DNA from: an uncultured Oscillospiraceae bacterium
Lineage (GTDB): Bacteria > Bacillota > Clostridia > Oscillospirales > Oscillospiraceae
Direction: 5' to 3'
DNA: 46,168 nucleotides
Assembly (NCBI GenBank): GCA_934593275.1
Contig: CAKTQE010000014.1
Span: 1-46,168 of the forward strand
Shown: positions 16,517 to 24,867 of the stretch, piece by piece
Position numbering within the stretch: position 1 is the stretch's first letter
Layout: each line of letters begins with the position of its first letter
Notes under the pieces: model-generated
Told to the model about the DNA's origin: nothing
What the model saw: the letters and a program-made list of their open reading frames with translations, nothing else
The model's database searches: none
Program-made: the position numbers and the translations under genes

Positions 16517-16885
16517 ATGGCTGAATATAAGCAGTACATTACCCAGGCTGAAGAAAACGGGAATGTTTTGATTTCTGAAGATGTTGTAGAAGTGATCGCG
16601 GAGCATGCGGTTTCCGAGGTGGAGGGCGCAGCCGGTATTTATGCAAAGCCCGGCAACGAGGTTGCGGAGTTTGTTGGCGTTAAGAACTGGGGCAAGGGCC
16701 TGAAAATCATGATTGCGGAGGACAATTCCGTGACCATTGATGCGGATATTCTGATTTGCTATGGCTACAGCGTTGTGGATGTGGCCGACAGTGTGCAGAC
16801 TGCGGTGGCTTCCGCTGTGGAATCCATGACCGGTGTGAAAGTCCATGCGGTCAATGTCAATGTCTGCGGAATCTCCCGTAAGTAA
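16517..16885 (+). CDS. Asp23/Gls24 family envelope stress protein
   Basis: A 122-residue member of the Asp23/Gls24 (DUF322) family. It shows the typical VISEDVVEVIAEHAVSEVEGAAGI start and the later VTIDADILICYGYSVVDVADSVQTAVASAVESMTG region (read from two visible segments). Members act at the cell envelope or in stress responses and, in Clostridia, are usually found directly upstream of nusB, as here. The ATG has AGGAGGG upstream. It begins an operon with nusB, 11 bases away. Confidence 0.94.
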   Translation: MAEYKQYITQAEENGNVLISEDVVEVIAEHAVSEVEGAAGIYAKPGNEVAEFVGVKNWGKGLKIMIAEDNSVTIDADILICYGYSVVDVADSVQTAVASAVESMTGVKVHAVNVNVCGISRK

Positions 16886-16896
16886 GAGGAGCTGTC

Positions 16897-17358
16897 ATGA
16901 CAAGATCTGATGCAAGAGAACTGGCCGTCCATTTGATTTACGCCCGGGAGTTTACCGGTGAAGAGCCGGAAAGTGTGGTCGCCACCCGGTTTAACAAGGA
17001 GTACTATTCCACCCTGTCCCAGGAGAATGCCGTCTATACAGACCGTCCCAGCAATGCCCAGCTGCGCTATATTGATACCGTGGTTTCCGGTGTTGCCAAC
17101 CGCAGTGAAGAGCTGAACGCCGTGATTCAGCAGTATTCCATCGGCTGGGACATCAGCCGGATTTCCCGGCTGACCCGGTGCGTTATGCAGCTGGCGATTT
17201 TCGAGATCCTTTATGTGGATGACGTTCCCACCGGTGCCGCCATTGCTGAGGCTGTGCGCCTGGCCAAACGTTACGATGGTGATGATACCGGTGCTTTCGC
17301 AAACGGCATTCTGGGTGCTTTCGCCAGAAGCCTCACCGAGCAGAAAGAGGAAAACTGA
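16897..17358 (+). CDS. nusB: Transcription antitermination factor NusB
   Basis: A 153-residue RNA-binding protein that joins NusE in the antitermination complex on rRNA transcripts. The N-terminus RSDARELAVHLIYA and the C-terminal ISRLTRCVMQLAIFEILY and PTGAAIAEAVRLAKRYDGDDTGAFANGIL are characteristic. A central insertion (about residues 30-50) is slightly longer than in Bacillus NusB. It is followed one base later by the TsaD-like gene. Confidence 0.96.
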   Translation: MTRSDARELAVHLIYAREFTGEEPESVVATRFNKEYYSTLSQENAVYTDRPSNAQLRYIDTVVSGVANRSEELNAVIQQYSIGWDISRISRLTRCVMQLAIFEILYVDDVPTGAAIAEAVRLAKRYDGDDTGAFANGILGAFARSLTEQKEEN

Positions 17359-17359
17359 T

Positions 17360-18283
17360 ATGGGCGTGGTTGGCATTGATACCAGCAATTATACTACCTC
17401 CATTGCCTATCTGGATGATCGGTGGGGGGAGAATTGCGGAAAGCTGCTTCCTGTAAAACAGGGGGCACTGGGACTGCGCCAATCCGATGCCGTTTTCGCA
17501 CATACGAAAAGCCTGCCGGAGCTGTCTGGCAGGCTGTTTTCCCATATTCCTGAGAAAAATATAACGGCAATTGGTGTCAGTACCCGGCCAAGAGCGGTGG
17601 AAGGCAGCTATATGCCTTGTTTTTTGGTGGGCGTATCCCATGGGACCCTCCTTTCCCAGGCCCTTGGGGTTCCGTTGGTAGAGGTTTCCCATCAGCAGGG
17701 CCATATTGCAGCGGCCCTGTGGAGTGCCGGACGAATGGATTTGATGGACAGCCCTTTCCTATCCTGGCACCTTTCCGGCGGCACCACAGAGCTGCTGCTG
17801 GTTTCGCCGGATGGCAGGAATGTAAAGTGTGAAAAAATCGGCGGCACCACGGATATTTCCGCCGGTCAGCTGATTGACCGAACGGGCCAGCTGTTGGGCT
17901 TGCCGTTCCCCGCCGGAAAACACCTGGATGAACTGAGCAACGAAGCAACTGGGAAAGACCGGTTCCGTGTAAAATGCACAGAGCGGTGTTTCTCTTTTTC
18001 GGGAATTCAAAACAAGGTGCAGCAGTATTACGAGCAGGGACAGACACCCCCGGAGACGGCGGCTTTTGCCTTGCGGTGTGTAGCCGGGGCCGTATTTCAG
18101 GCTACACAGCAAGCACTGGATGCTTACCCGGGGCTTCCTGTGGTTTTCTCCGGCGGTGTGGCATCCAACAAGCTTCTGCGGCAATGGATGGCACCGCTAA
18201 AGCCCATTTTTGCGGAACCGCAGTATTCTACCGACAACGCCATGGGCGTTGCAGTCCTTGCAAAACGTCTGACGGAGGGATAA
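17360..18283 (+). CDS. TsaD/peptidase M22-like paralogue (glycoprotease family)
   Basis: A 307-residue ASKHA-fold protein related to TsaD (Kae1/Gcp), the catalytic subunit for the tRNA t6A modification. The metal-binding HxxxH motif is present as VSHQQGHIAAAL. The first phosphate loop reads GIDTSNYTTS where TsaD has GIETSCDETA, and the usual SGGHT appears as SGGTTELLLV, with Thr replacing His. FSGGVASNKLLR near the C-terminus matches the adenosine motif. TsaD is usually about 340 residues. I therefore read it as a TsaD paralogue rather than the housekeeping enzyme. The start ATG 17360 lies one base after the nusB stop; a longer frame overlapping nusB is not needed. Confidence 0.8.
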   Translation: MGVVGIDTSNYTTSIAYLDDRWGENCGKLLPVKQGALGLRQSDAVFAHTKSLPELSGRLFSHIPEKNITAIGVSTRPRAVEGSYMPCFLVGVSHGTLLSQALGVPLVEVSHQQGHIAAALWSAGRMDLMDSPFLSWHLSGGTTELLLVSPDGRNVKCEKIGGTTDISAGQLIDRTGQLLGLPFPAGKHLDELSNEATGKDRFRVKCTERCFSFSGIQNKVQQYYEQGQTPPETAAFALRCVAGAVFQATQQALDAYPGLPVVFSGGVASNKLLRQWMAPLKPIFAEPQYSTDNAMGVAVLAKRLTEG

Positions 18284-18284
18284 C

Positions 18285-19514
18285 ATGCCACAGATTTATT
18301 CCATTACACAGGTCAACGAATACATTCAGGGCATGATGAATGCAGACCCCCGCCTGAGCCAGGTGGCTGTCCGTGGAGAGATCAGCAACTATAAGTGCTA
18401 TCCCTCCGGTCACCACTATTTTACGCTAAAGGATGAGTCCTCCGCTTTAAAATGTGTCATGTTTAAGGGAAACGCCATGGGGCTGCGGTTTCGTCCCGCC
18501 AACGGTATGAAGGTCATCGCCTTGGGGCGGATCACGGTGTACCCCAGAGACGGGCAGTACCAACTCTACTGTTCCGCAATGACCGTGGACGGCGTGGGCG
18601 ATTTGTACGCGGCCTTTGAGCAAACCAAAAAGAAGCTGGCGCAGCAGGGACTCTTTGACCCGGAAAAAAAGAAGAAACTTCCCAAATATCCCGGAACCAT
18701 TGGCGTTGTGACCAGCTCCGCCGGGGCGGCGGTTCATGACATTTTGCGGATCCTTCGAAAACGTTACCCCTTGACCCAGGTTAAGCTTTTTCCGGTGCGG
18801 GTACAGGGAACGGCAGCACCGGAGGAAATCGCGGCGGCGATCCGTTACGCCAACGCTTGGAAACTTGCAGACCTGCTGATCGTTGGCCGGGGTGGCGGCT
18901 CTTTGGAGGATCTGTGGGCCTTTAATGATGAGCGGGTGGCCTACGCCATTTATGAGTCAGAAATCCCGGTGATTTCCGCCGTGGGCCACGAACCGGATGT
19001 GACAATCGCGGACTATGTGGCAGACCTTCGGGCGGCCACACCCTCCAACGGTGCGGAATTGGCGGTTCCGGACCGGGATGCTTTGGCGCAGAATCTGGAT
19101 GCTTTGTATGCCGCCATGGCAGGGGCGTTGAACCGTCAGCTAAAGCTGGAAACCACCAGGCTTCATGCCCTGGCTTCCAATCCGGCCCTGCGAAGTCCCT
19201 TGGTTTACATGGAAAGCAAGGGAAAAGAGCTGTTGTTACTGAAAAACAGGATGACAGCGGCCCAGGAGCGGATCCTCTCTGCCCGGAATGCCCAATTTGT
19301 TGCCTCCGTTTCAAAGTTGGATGCCATGAGTCCTTTGAAAGTTTTAAGCCGGGGCTATGCCATGGCACTGACCCCCAATGGGGCGGTACTGCGGTCTGTG
19401 AAGCAGGTGACAAAAGGTACGGAAATATCAATCATGGTCAGCGACGGTACCGTTGCTGCCTCGGTTTTAAGAGCAAAGGAGACTGGCGATGAATCAAAAG
19501 AACCAAACGTTTGA
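18285..19514 (+). CDS. xseA: Exodeoxyribonuclease VII large subunit
   Basis: A 409-residue large subunit of exonuclease VII, which degrades single-stranded DNA to oligonucleotides. The N-terminal OB-fold shows VRGEISNYKCYPSGHHYFTLKD and CVMFKGNA. The catalytic domain begins IGVVTSSAGAAVHDI and contains LIVGRGGGSLEDLWAFNDE and SAVGHEPDVTIADYVADLRAATPS. A coiled-coil region follows, and the C-terminal PLKVLSRGYAM is typical. It begins just after the TsaD-like stop and overlaps xseB by 26 bases. Confidence 0.98.
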   Translation: MPQIYSITQVNEYIQGMMNADPRLSQVAVRGEISNYKCYPSGHHYFTLKDESSALKCVMFKGNAMGLRFRPANGMKVIALGRITVYPRDGQYQLYCSAMTVDGVGDLYAAFEQTKKKLAQQGLFDPEKKKKLPKYPGTIGVVTSSAGAAVHDILRILRKRYPLTQVKLFPVRVQGTAAPEEIAAAIRYANAWKLADLLIVGRGGGSLEDLWAFNDERVAYAIYESEIPVISAVGHEPDVTIADYVADLRAATPSNGAELAVPDRDALAQNLDALYAAMAGALNRQLKLETTRLHALASNPALRSPLVYMESKGKELLLLKNRMTAAQERILSARNAQFVASVSKLDAMSPLKVLSRGYAMALTPNGAVLRSVKQVTKGTEISIMVSDGTVAASVLRAKETGDESKEPNV

Positions 19515-19722
19515 GCAGAACATGGAACGCTTGGAGCAAATCGTGCGGGCCATGGAACGGGGCGATGTAGCATTGGATGAATCCCTCAAACTGTTCCAGG
19601 AGGGGACAGTGCTGGTTCGCAGCTGCGAAAAGCTATTGGAGGACGCAAAGCTCCAGGTGCAGCAAATCACTGCCGGAGCAGAGGGAGAGCCGATGGAGGT
19701 GCCTTTTGATGAAGAATCTTGA
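19489..19722 (+). CDS. xseB: Exodeoxyribonuclease VII small subunit
   Basis: A 77-residue protein with the XseB signature: TFEQNMERLEQIVRAMERGD and LDESLKLFQEGT, then a helix ending CEKLLEDAKLQVQQI. Several small subunits bind each large subunit. It overlaps the end of xseA by 26 bases and the start of ispA by 14, so the three are translated as a coupled set. Confidence 0.97.
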   Translation: MNQKNQTFEQNMERLEQIVRAMERGDVALDESLKLFQEGTVLVRSCEKLLEDAKLQVQQITAGAEGEPMEVPFDEES

Positions 19723-20587
19723 AGAAGTATCCCTGAACTATCGGAAGCAAATCGAATCCTATCTGGAATCCATCTACGCACCCTACAGCCAGGAACCTCA
19801 GAAACTGATTTTTGAGGCCGCCAATTATAGCCTCCTGGCAGGAGGAAAGCGGCTTCGTCCAATTTTTACCTTGGATTTCTGCAAAATGTGCGGTGGAGAT
19901 CCCAAGGATGCCTTGCCTTTGGCGGCGGCAACGGAAATGATCCACACCTACAGCCTGATCCACGATGATCTTCCCTGCATGGATAACGATGATTACCGCC
20001 GGGGCCGCCTGACCAATCATAAGGTCTACGGAGAGGGCATGGCCGTTCTGGCAGGAGATGCGCTGCTGACAGATGCCTTTGCGGTGGCGACCCGGGCAAA
20101 TCTGCAAGACCGGAAGCAGCTTGCCATGGCCATTGGAGTCCTCAGCGAGTGCACCGGTTCTCTGGGCATGATCGGCGGACAGGTGCTGGATATTCTCAGT
20201 GAAGAACGGAAATGTTCTGAGCAGGAGGTGCTGGATATTCAGTCCAGAAAAACCGGTGCCCTCATTCGCTGCGCTTGCGCACTGGGTGTCATCGCCGGGA
20301 ACGGCAGCGAGGAGCAGCTGCAAAGTGCCGTCAGTTTTGCGGCCCTACTGGGCCTGGCATTCCAAATCCGGGATGACATTCTGGACGTGATCGGTGACGT
20401 TGCAGAGCTTGGCAAGGCTACCGGCGTGGATACGGGTAAAAACACCTTTGTCAGACTCTATGGAGTCAATAAGTGCGAAGAACTGGTCAAGAAGTACACT
20501 CAGGAAGCTTTGGACTGCCTGGATGGATTTTCCGATACAGAATACATGCGCCAGTTGGCCATCAGCCTGACTGAACGCAGAAATTAA
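19709..20587 (+). CDS. ispA: Polyprenyl (geranyl/farnesyl) diphosphate synthase
   Basis: A 292-residue trans-isoprenyl diphosphate synthase. The substrate-binding motif GGKRLRP (residues 45-51), the first Asp-rich motif DDLPCMDND (86-94) and the second, FQIRDDILDV, are all present. The chain-length region IHTYSLIHDDLP fits farnesyl diphosphate synthases (IspA). The xseA-xseB-ispA order is common; dxs, which often follows, is not here. The start ATG 19709 lies within the end of xseB. Confidence 0.95.
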   Translation: MKNLEEVSLNYRKQIESYLESIYAPYSQEPQKLIFEAANYSLLAGGKRLRPIFTLDFCKMCGGDPKDALPLAAATEMIHTYSLIHDDLPCMDNDDYRRGRLTNHKVYGEGMAVLAGDALLTDAFAVATRANLQDRKQLAMAIGVLSECTGSLGMIGGQVLDILSEERKCSEQEVLDIQSRKTGALIRCACALGVIAGNGSEEQLQSAVSFAALLGLAFQIRDDILDVIGDVAELGKATGVDTGKNTFVRLYGVNKCEELVKKYTQEALDCLDGFSDTEYMRQLAISLTERRN

Positions 20588-20595
20588 AAAATAAT

Positions 20596-20636
20596 GCCCG
20601 TGGGATTTGAAAACAACGCCCACGGGCTATGTTTTT
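20596..20636 (+). terminator. Intrinsic terminator after ispA
   Basis: GCCCGTGGG (20596-20604) pairs with CCCACGGGC (20619-20627) and is followed by TATGTTTTT. Confidence 0.85.
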
Positions 20637-20728
20637 ACCGCGGCTTTTCAGGGAAATAATTTCAAAAGAGCCGGAGATGTTGTGAAAGATGCCAAAAAGA
20701 AAGCCCTAAAATTCGTGAAAAGCACCAT

Positions 20729-20757
20729 TTGAAATAATCCAAAAATTATGATATTAT
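20729..20757 (+). promoter_or_regulatory. Promoter of the CarD-family gene
   Basis: TTGAAA (20729-20734), 17-base spacer, TATTAT (20752-20757), 40 bases before the start codon. Confidence 0.8.
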
Positions 20758-20796
20758 ATCACCATAGATATATTTTGTCAAGAGGAGGATTATTCC

Positions 20797-21294
20797 ATGT
20801 TTCAGGTGGGCGAGATGGCTGTGTACGGAAACCACGGGGTATGCCAGGTAACGGACATTCAGGAACGGGTCGTTGATAAAGCACCCCGGCGATATTTGGT
20901 GCTGAAACCGGTTGGGCATAGCGGAAGCCAGTATCTGGTGCCGGTGGGAAATGAGGCGGCCATGTCAAAGCTGTGTCCTCTGGCCTGTCGGGAGGAGTTG
21001 GAGCGGCTGCTTTCTGCCCCGGAGATTCGGGTCAGCAACTGGATACCGGATGAAAACAAGCGGAAGCAGTTCTACAGAACCCTCAGCGGTACCAGCCGAG
21101 AGTGCCTTTTCCAGACGGTATGCACGCTCTACACCCACCGGGCCAACCAGAAAGCCCAGGGAAAGCGACTGCACATGTGTGACGAAAACTTTTTGCGTGA
21201 TGCTGAAAAAATGCTTTCCGGAGAGATAGAGGTGGTTCTGGGGCTTAGCAGCCCGGAGGCACTGCATTATCTTCGCAGAAGTTTAGGTGCATAA
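20797..21294 (+). CDS. carD: CarD family transcriptional regulator
   Basis: A 165-residue protein. The N-terminal half is the CarD/Mfd RNA polymerase interaction domain, with FQVGEMAVYGNHGVCQVTDI and YLVLKPV. The C-terminal half (about 75-165) is helical and contains LRDAEKMLSGEIEVVLGLSS, as in CarD proteins that contact promoter DNA. CarD binds the RNA polymerase beta subunit and stabilises open complexes. The ATG has GAGGAGG upstream, and the gene is a single unit between its own promoter and terminator. Confidence 0.93.
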   Translation: MFQVGEMAVYGNHGVCQVTDIQERVVDKAPRRYLVLKPVGHSGSQYLVPVGNEAAMSKLCPLACREELERLLSAPEIRVSNWIPDENKRKQFYRTLSGTSRECLFQTVCTLYTHRANQKAQGKRLHMCDENFLRDAEKMLSGEIEVVLGLSSPEALHYLRRSLGA

Positions 21295-21298
21295 AAAG

Positions 21299-21331
21299 CA
21301 GGGACGGCTCAAATCGCTGTCCCTGTTTTTT
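21299..21331 (+). terminator. Intrinsic terminator after carD
   Basis: CAGGGAC (21299-21305) and GTCCCTG (21319-21325) followed by six T. It also lies just beyond the 3' end of the convergent HAD gene. Confidence 0.88.
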
Positions 21332-21361
21332 GGCGTTTTGTGTGTAAGGAAAAGTTGAGCT

Positions 21362-21997
21362 TTATTTCAAAAGCTGCAGAAGTTCCTCCGGCGTATCTAC
21401 AATGGCAGCGGGGCCTGCCTGACGGATTTCCTCAATGTCCCCATAGCCCCAGCTGACGGCGATGGTGGGGATACCATGGGCCTTGGCACCGATCACATCG
21501 TACTTTGTATCTCCGACCATGGTTTTTTCCGCGTCCCGTCCAACCTGCTCCAGGAGGTATTCAATCACCGCTTCTTTGCTGTTCCGGCCACCCTCCATGG
21601 CGGCACCGCAGATTTTGTCAAAATATTTGGCCAAATCAAAGTGTTCCAGTACCTCAATAGCGGTTTCTTCCGGCTTGGAGGTAGCAACATAAAGCAGATA
21701 TCCTCGCTGCTTTAAAGTGGCCAAAAGTTCCTCAATTCCGGGATAAGGCTTATTTTCAAACTTTCCAATGGGAATGTACCGGCTGCGAAAAACCTGAACA
21801 GCTTCCTCTGTTCGCTCCTTTGGAATACCAAAACGTTCAAAGCTGTCCCACAGAGGGGGACCAACGAAAACACCCATCTCCTCTCTGGGCGGCACCGGAT
21901 AGCCCATCTGCCGGAATGCGTATTGGGCGCAGTTGATGATTCCTTCGCCGGAATCCGTTAAAGTTCCGTCCAAATCAAATAAAATCGCTTTTTTCAA
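21362..21997 (-). CDS. HAD family hydrolase (phosphoglycolate phosphatase-like)
   Basis: A 211-residue haloacid dehalogenase phosphatase. Motif I is LFDLDGTLTDSG with the nucleophilic Asp, motif II is YVATSKP, and motifs III-IV are MVGDTKYDVIGAKAHGIPTIAVSWGYG. A helical cap domain lies between motifs I and II. The motifs fit the Gph/PGPase group, but the substrate cannot be told from sequence. The start is TTG 21997 with GAGGAG 6 bases upstream. Confidence 0.92.
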   Translation of the reverse strand: MKKAILFDLDGTLTDSGEGIINCAQYAFRQMGYPVPPREEMGVFVGPPLWDSFERFGIPKERTEEAVQVFRSRYIPIGKFENKPYPGIEELLATLKQRGYLLYVATSKPEETAIEVLEHFDLAKYFDKICGAAMEGGRNSKEAVIEYLLEQVGRDAEKTMVGDTKYDVIGAKAHGIPTIAVSWGYGDIEEIRQAGPAAIVDTPEELLQLLK

Positions 21998-22029
21998 GTA
22001 TAACTCCTCGCTGTTCTCTTGTTTCCCGT

Positions 22030-22058
22030 ATCATAGCATATTTGAACCCATTCTTCAA
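22030..22058 (-). promoter_or_regulatory. Promoter of the HAD gene
   Basis: On the minus strand TTGAAG (22058-22053), 17-base spacer, TATGAT (22035-22030) preceded by TGC, an extended -10. It is back to back with the promoter of the pyruvyl transferase gene. Confidence 0.72.
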
Positions 22059-22072
22059 GTCCGGTTCCGGGG

Positions 22073-22101
22073 TTGCTTAAATTCTTTGTTTGTGATACAA
22101 T
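22073..22101 (+). promoter_or_regulatory. Promoter of the pyruvyl transferase operon
   Basis: TTGCTT (22073-22078), 17-base spacer, TACAAT (22096-22101) with extended TG. Confidence 0.78.
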
Positions 22102-22142
22102 CACCCAAAAGGAAGTGTCGCTTCCGGAAAAGAGGATGAGCC

Positions 22143-23315
22143 ATGCAAGCCGGTATCCTGACCCTTTACCATGAAAACCGCAATCCAGGCGGTCAACTCC
22201 AGGCGCGGGCCTTGGTGCGTGCCGTGGAAACGATACCCGGGTGGACGGCCCGGCAGCTGCCCTTTGCCTACAGCGGCAGCTGGATGAAAAAACCGTTCCC
22301 GGAACGGGTGATCAAAAATCTGGCTTATTCCGGCACAAAAAAGCTCCGGGGCGGGAATACTCCCCAAGCACCGGAGATACCGGAAACCTTGAAGCATTCT
22401 ATGGACCTGCGGCGACAGGCGTATGATGCCTTTGCCGCCGAAACGCCCCACGATTCCAGGGTTTTTACACCGGAGACGCTGGAAGAAAGTCTTTCGGAAT
22501 ATGACTGTTTTATCTGCGGTGGCGATCAGATTTGGAACGAATTCGGCACAGGATACTATTATTGCGCGCTGGATGCCATGTCCCTGGGGTTTGTGCCGGA
22601 AACCATTCAGAAATTCTCCTACGCCCCCAGTATGCCCGACCATGCCCTGAACCCGAAGTTCCTGAAAAAACTGGGGGCCAATGCCGCCCGCTTGGATGGA
22701 CTGTCTCTGCGGGAGCGAAGCAGCGTAGCGGATTTGCAAAAGGTCAGCGGCAGACAAGCCCAGGTGGTTGCGGACCCGGTGCTGCTGTTAACAGATCAGC
22801 AGTGGGACAGGGAAATGTGCGCACCCAGGCAGGACCGGTATGTCCTTTGCTATTTACTGGGAGCGGGACGGGATACCCGACATGCGGCCCAGGCAGCTGC
22901 CCAAAACCTGGGCCTGCCCCTTGTGACACTGCCCCATCTGGCAGGAGTCCGGCAGGAGGACCTGGATTTCGGAGATCATCAAATGCTCACTTGCGGCCCT
23001 GCCGAATTTGTAGGCCTGATCCGCAATGCCCAACTGGTCATTACGGATTCTTTTCACGCAGCGGTGTTCAGCCTCATCTACCACCGCCCCTGCGCCGTGC
23101 TGCCCCGGTTTGATTCCCAGGGAACGCCCATCATGGGCAGCCGTCTGACGGACTTTCTTACGGAGTATTCTCTTCAAAGCCAGCAATTTACCCACCAGTC
23201 CCTGCGTCTTCTCCGGGAGCTTCCGGAAATGGATTTCTCCCAAGCAGACCGAACACTGGCCCGGCGGCGGGAGGAATCTTTGAACTATCTGAAAGCAAAC
23301 CTTCGAAAGAAATGA
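22143..23315 (+). CDS. Polysaccharide pyruvyl transferase family protein
   Basis: A 390-residue protein of the PS_pyruv_trans family, which adds pyruvate ketals from phosphoenolpyruvate to sugars of surface polymers. Visible family features are the N-terminal NPGGQLQARALVRAV, the FICGGDQIWN motif near residue 122, SLRERSS, VADPVLLL, and the C-terminal VITDSFHAAVFSLIYHRPCAVL. It starts the cassette pyruvyl transferase-flippase-FrhB-like protein. This grouping is frequent in capsule and exopolysaccharide loci. Confidence 0.9.
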   Translation: MQAGILTLYHENRNPGGQLQARALVRAVETIPGWTARQLPFAYSGSWMKKPFPERVIKNLAYSGTKKLRGGNTPQAPEIPETLKHSMDLRRQAYDAFAAETPHDSRVFTPETLEESLSEYDCFICGGDQIWNEFGTGYYYCALDAMSLGFVPETIQKFSYAPSMPDHALNPKFLKKLGANAARLDGLSLRERSSVADLQKVSGRQAQVVADPVLLLTDQQWDREMCAPRQDRYVLCYLLGAGRDTRHAAQAAAQNLGLPLVTLPHLAGVRQEDLDFGDHQMLTCGPAEFVGLIRNAQLVITDSFHAAVFSLIYHRPCAVLPRFDSQGTPIMGSRLTDFLTEYSLQSQQFTHQSLRLLRELPEMDFSQADRTLARRREESLNYLKANLRKK

Positions 23316-23325
23316 GGAACCCTTT

Positions 23326-24867
23326 TTGAACCAGCCATCCAATCAGTTAAAGCTGGGGGCCATGTTGTCCTATGTGTCTACGGGACTGAATATGGTCGTA
23401 CAGCTGTTGTATACCCCTTTGATGATCCGTCTGCTGGGGCAGAGCGAATACGGCCTTTATACCCTGGTAGGCAGTGTTGTCAGCTACCTGAGCCTGTTTA
23501 GCCTGGGCTTTACAGGGGCCTACCTTCGTTTTTACTCCCAGCGTAAGGCCAACAACGATGAACCGGCCATTGCCCGACTCAATGGCATGTTTCTGACAGT
23601 TTTCTGCCTGATGTCACTGGCGGCGTTTGTCTGCGGTATGGTACTGCTGCAATTCCCAAGAGCCTTGTTTGGCAGCAAGCTGACGGCAGGAGAAATCGGA
23701 ACGGCGAAAATCCTGATGGCCATTCTGGTGGGGAACATTGCCCTTAGTTTTCCGGCGGGACTGCTGGAGGCCATGGTCACTGCCCGGGAAAAATTCTTAT
23801 TCCAGCAGCTGGTTACTCTGGCAGGAGTTGTTTTTAATCCACTGCTGTGCCTGCCGCTGCTGCTGATGGGTTTCGGCTCTGTGGCGGTGGTCAGTGTTAC
23901 AACAGTTCTGACTCTGGCGAAGCTTGGTGTAAGTGCGTTCTATTGCGTAAAAAAACTGGGCGTCCGTTTCCGGTTTGACGGCTTTGATTTTGGCGTTCTG
24001 AGGGAGATCGCGGGTTTCAGCTTCTTCCTGTTTTTGAACATGCTCATCAACCAGATCAACTGGTCTGTAGACAAGTATATTCTGGGCCGGGTCTCCGGAA
24101 CCGATGCTGTGGCTGTTTATGGCGTTGGCTCCCAGATCAACGCCCTGTTTATCAGCTTCTCAACAGCCATTTCCGCTGTCTTTGCCCCTCGGGTCCACCG
24201 GATCGCCGCGGACGGTTGTGACCGGAAGGCCCAGCGTTTTTCAGAGCTGTTTCTTCGGGTGGGGCGGGTGCAGTATCTTATTTTGATGTTGATTGCCTCC
24301 GGTTTTGTGTTTTTTGGTAAGTATTTCATTACGGAAATCTACGCATCGCCCAGTTACGCCCAGGCCTATCCCGTGGCACTGCTGCTGATTTTACCGGCCC
24401 TGGTGCCTCTGGTCCAGAACCTGGGTATCGAAATTCAGCGGGCCATGGATCAGCACCGGTTCCGCTCGGTGATTTATTCCGTTATGGCCCTTTTGAATGT
24501 GCTGGTCAGCATTCCGTTGGCCCAACGCTATGGCCCGCCGGGGGCCGCCCTGGGTACCACCATCAGTCTGGTGGTGGGCAACGGCCTGATTATGAATGTG
24601 TTTTACGCCCATCGTCTGTCCCTGGATATTCGGGGATTCTGGAAGAGCATCGGAAAATTATCCCTAGGAATGGGCGTACCGGCAATTCTTGGATTTTGTA
24701 TTCTTCGGTTCTGGCATTTTACAGGTATCGGCCAATTTTTGACCGGAATCGTACTGTATACCCTGGTTTACTGCGCCAGTATGTGGCTGATCGGCATGAA
24801 CCGGGAGGAAAAGCAGCTGGTCATTCGGCCACTGCAAAAAATCATGGGGAGGATACGCCGTGGTTAA
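23326..24867 (+). CDS. Polysaccharide flippase (Wzx/MATE-like membrane protein)
   Basis: A 513-residue integral membrane protein with about 12-14 hydrophobic segments spread over the whole length. It begins NQLKLGAMLSYVSTGLNMVVQLLYTPLMIR, a start typical of the polysaccharide biosynthesis (RfbX/Wzx) branch of the MOP superfamily (shown here in shortened form: key residues LGAxLSY and YTPLMIRLLG). Such proteins flip lipid-linked sugar units across the membrane. The start is TTG 23326, with GAGGAA about 7 bases upstream. Its end overlaps the next gene by 8 bases. Confidence 0.88.
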   Translation: MNQPSNQLKLGAMLSYVSTGLNMVVQLLYTPLMIRLLGQSEYGLYTLVGSVVSYLSLFSLGFTGAYLRFYSQRKANNDEPAIARLNGMFLTVFCLMSLAAFVCGMVLLQFPRALFGSKLTAGEIGTAKILMAILVGNIALSFPAGLLEAMVTAREKFLFQQLVTLAGVVFNPLLCLPLLLMGFGSVAVVSVTTVLTLAKLGVSAFYCVKKLGVRFRFDGFDFGVLREIAGFSFFLFLNMLINQINWSVDKYILGRVSGTDAVAVYGVGSQINALFISFSTAISAVFAPRVHRIAADGCDRKAQRFSELFLRVGRVQYLILMLIASGFVFFGKYFITEIYASPSYAQAYPVALLLILPALVPLVQNLGIEIQRAMDQHRFRSVIYSVMALLNVLVSIPLAQRYGPPGAALGTTISLVVGNGLIMNVFYAHRLSLDIRGFWKSIGKLSLGMGVPAILGFCILRFWHFTGIGQFLTGIVLYTLVYCASMWLIGMNREEKQLVIRPLQKIMGRIRRG

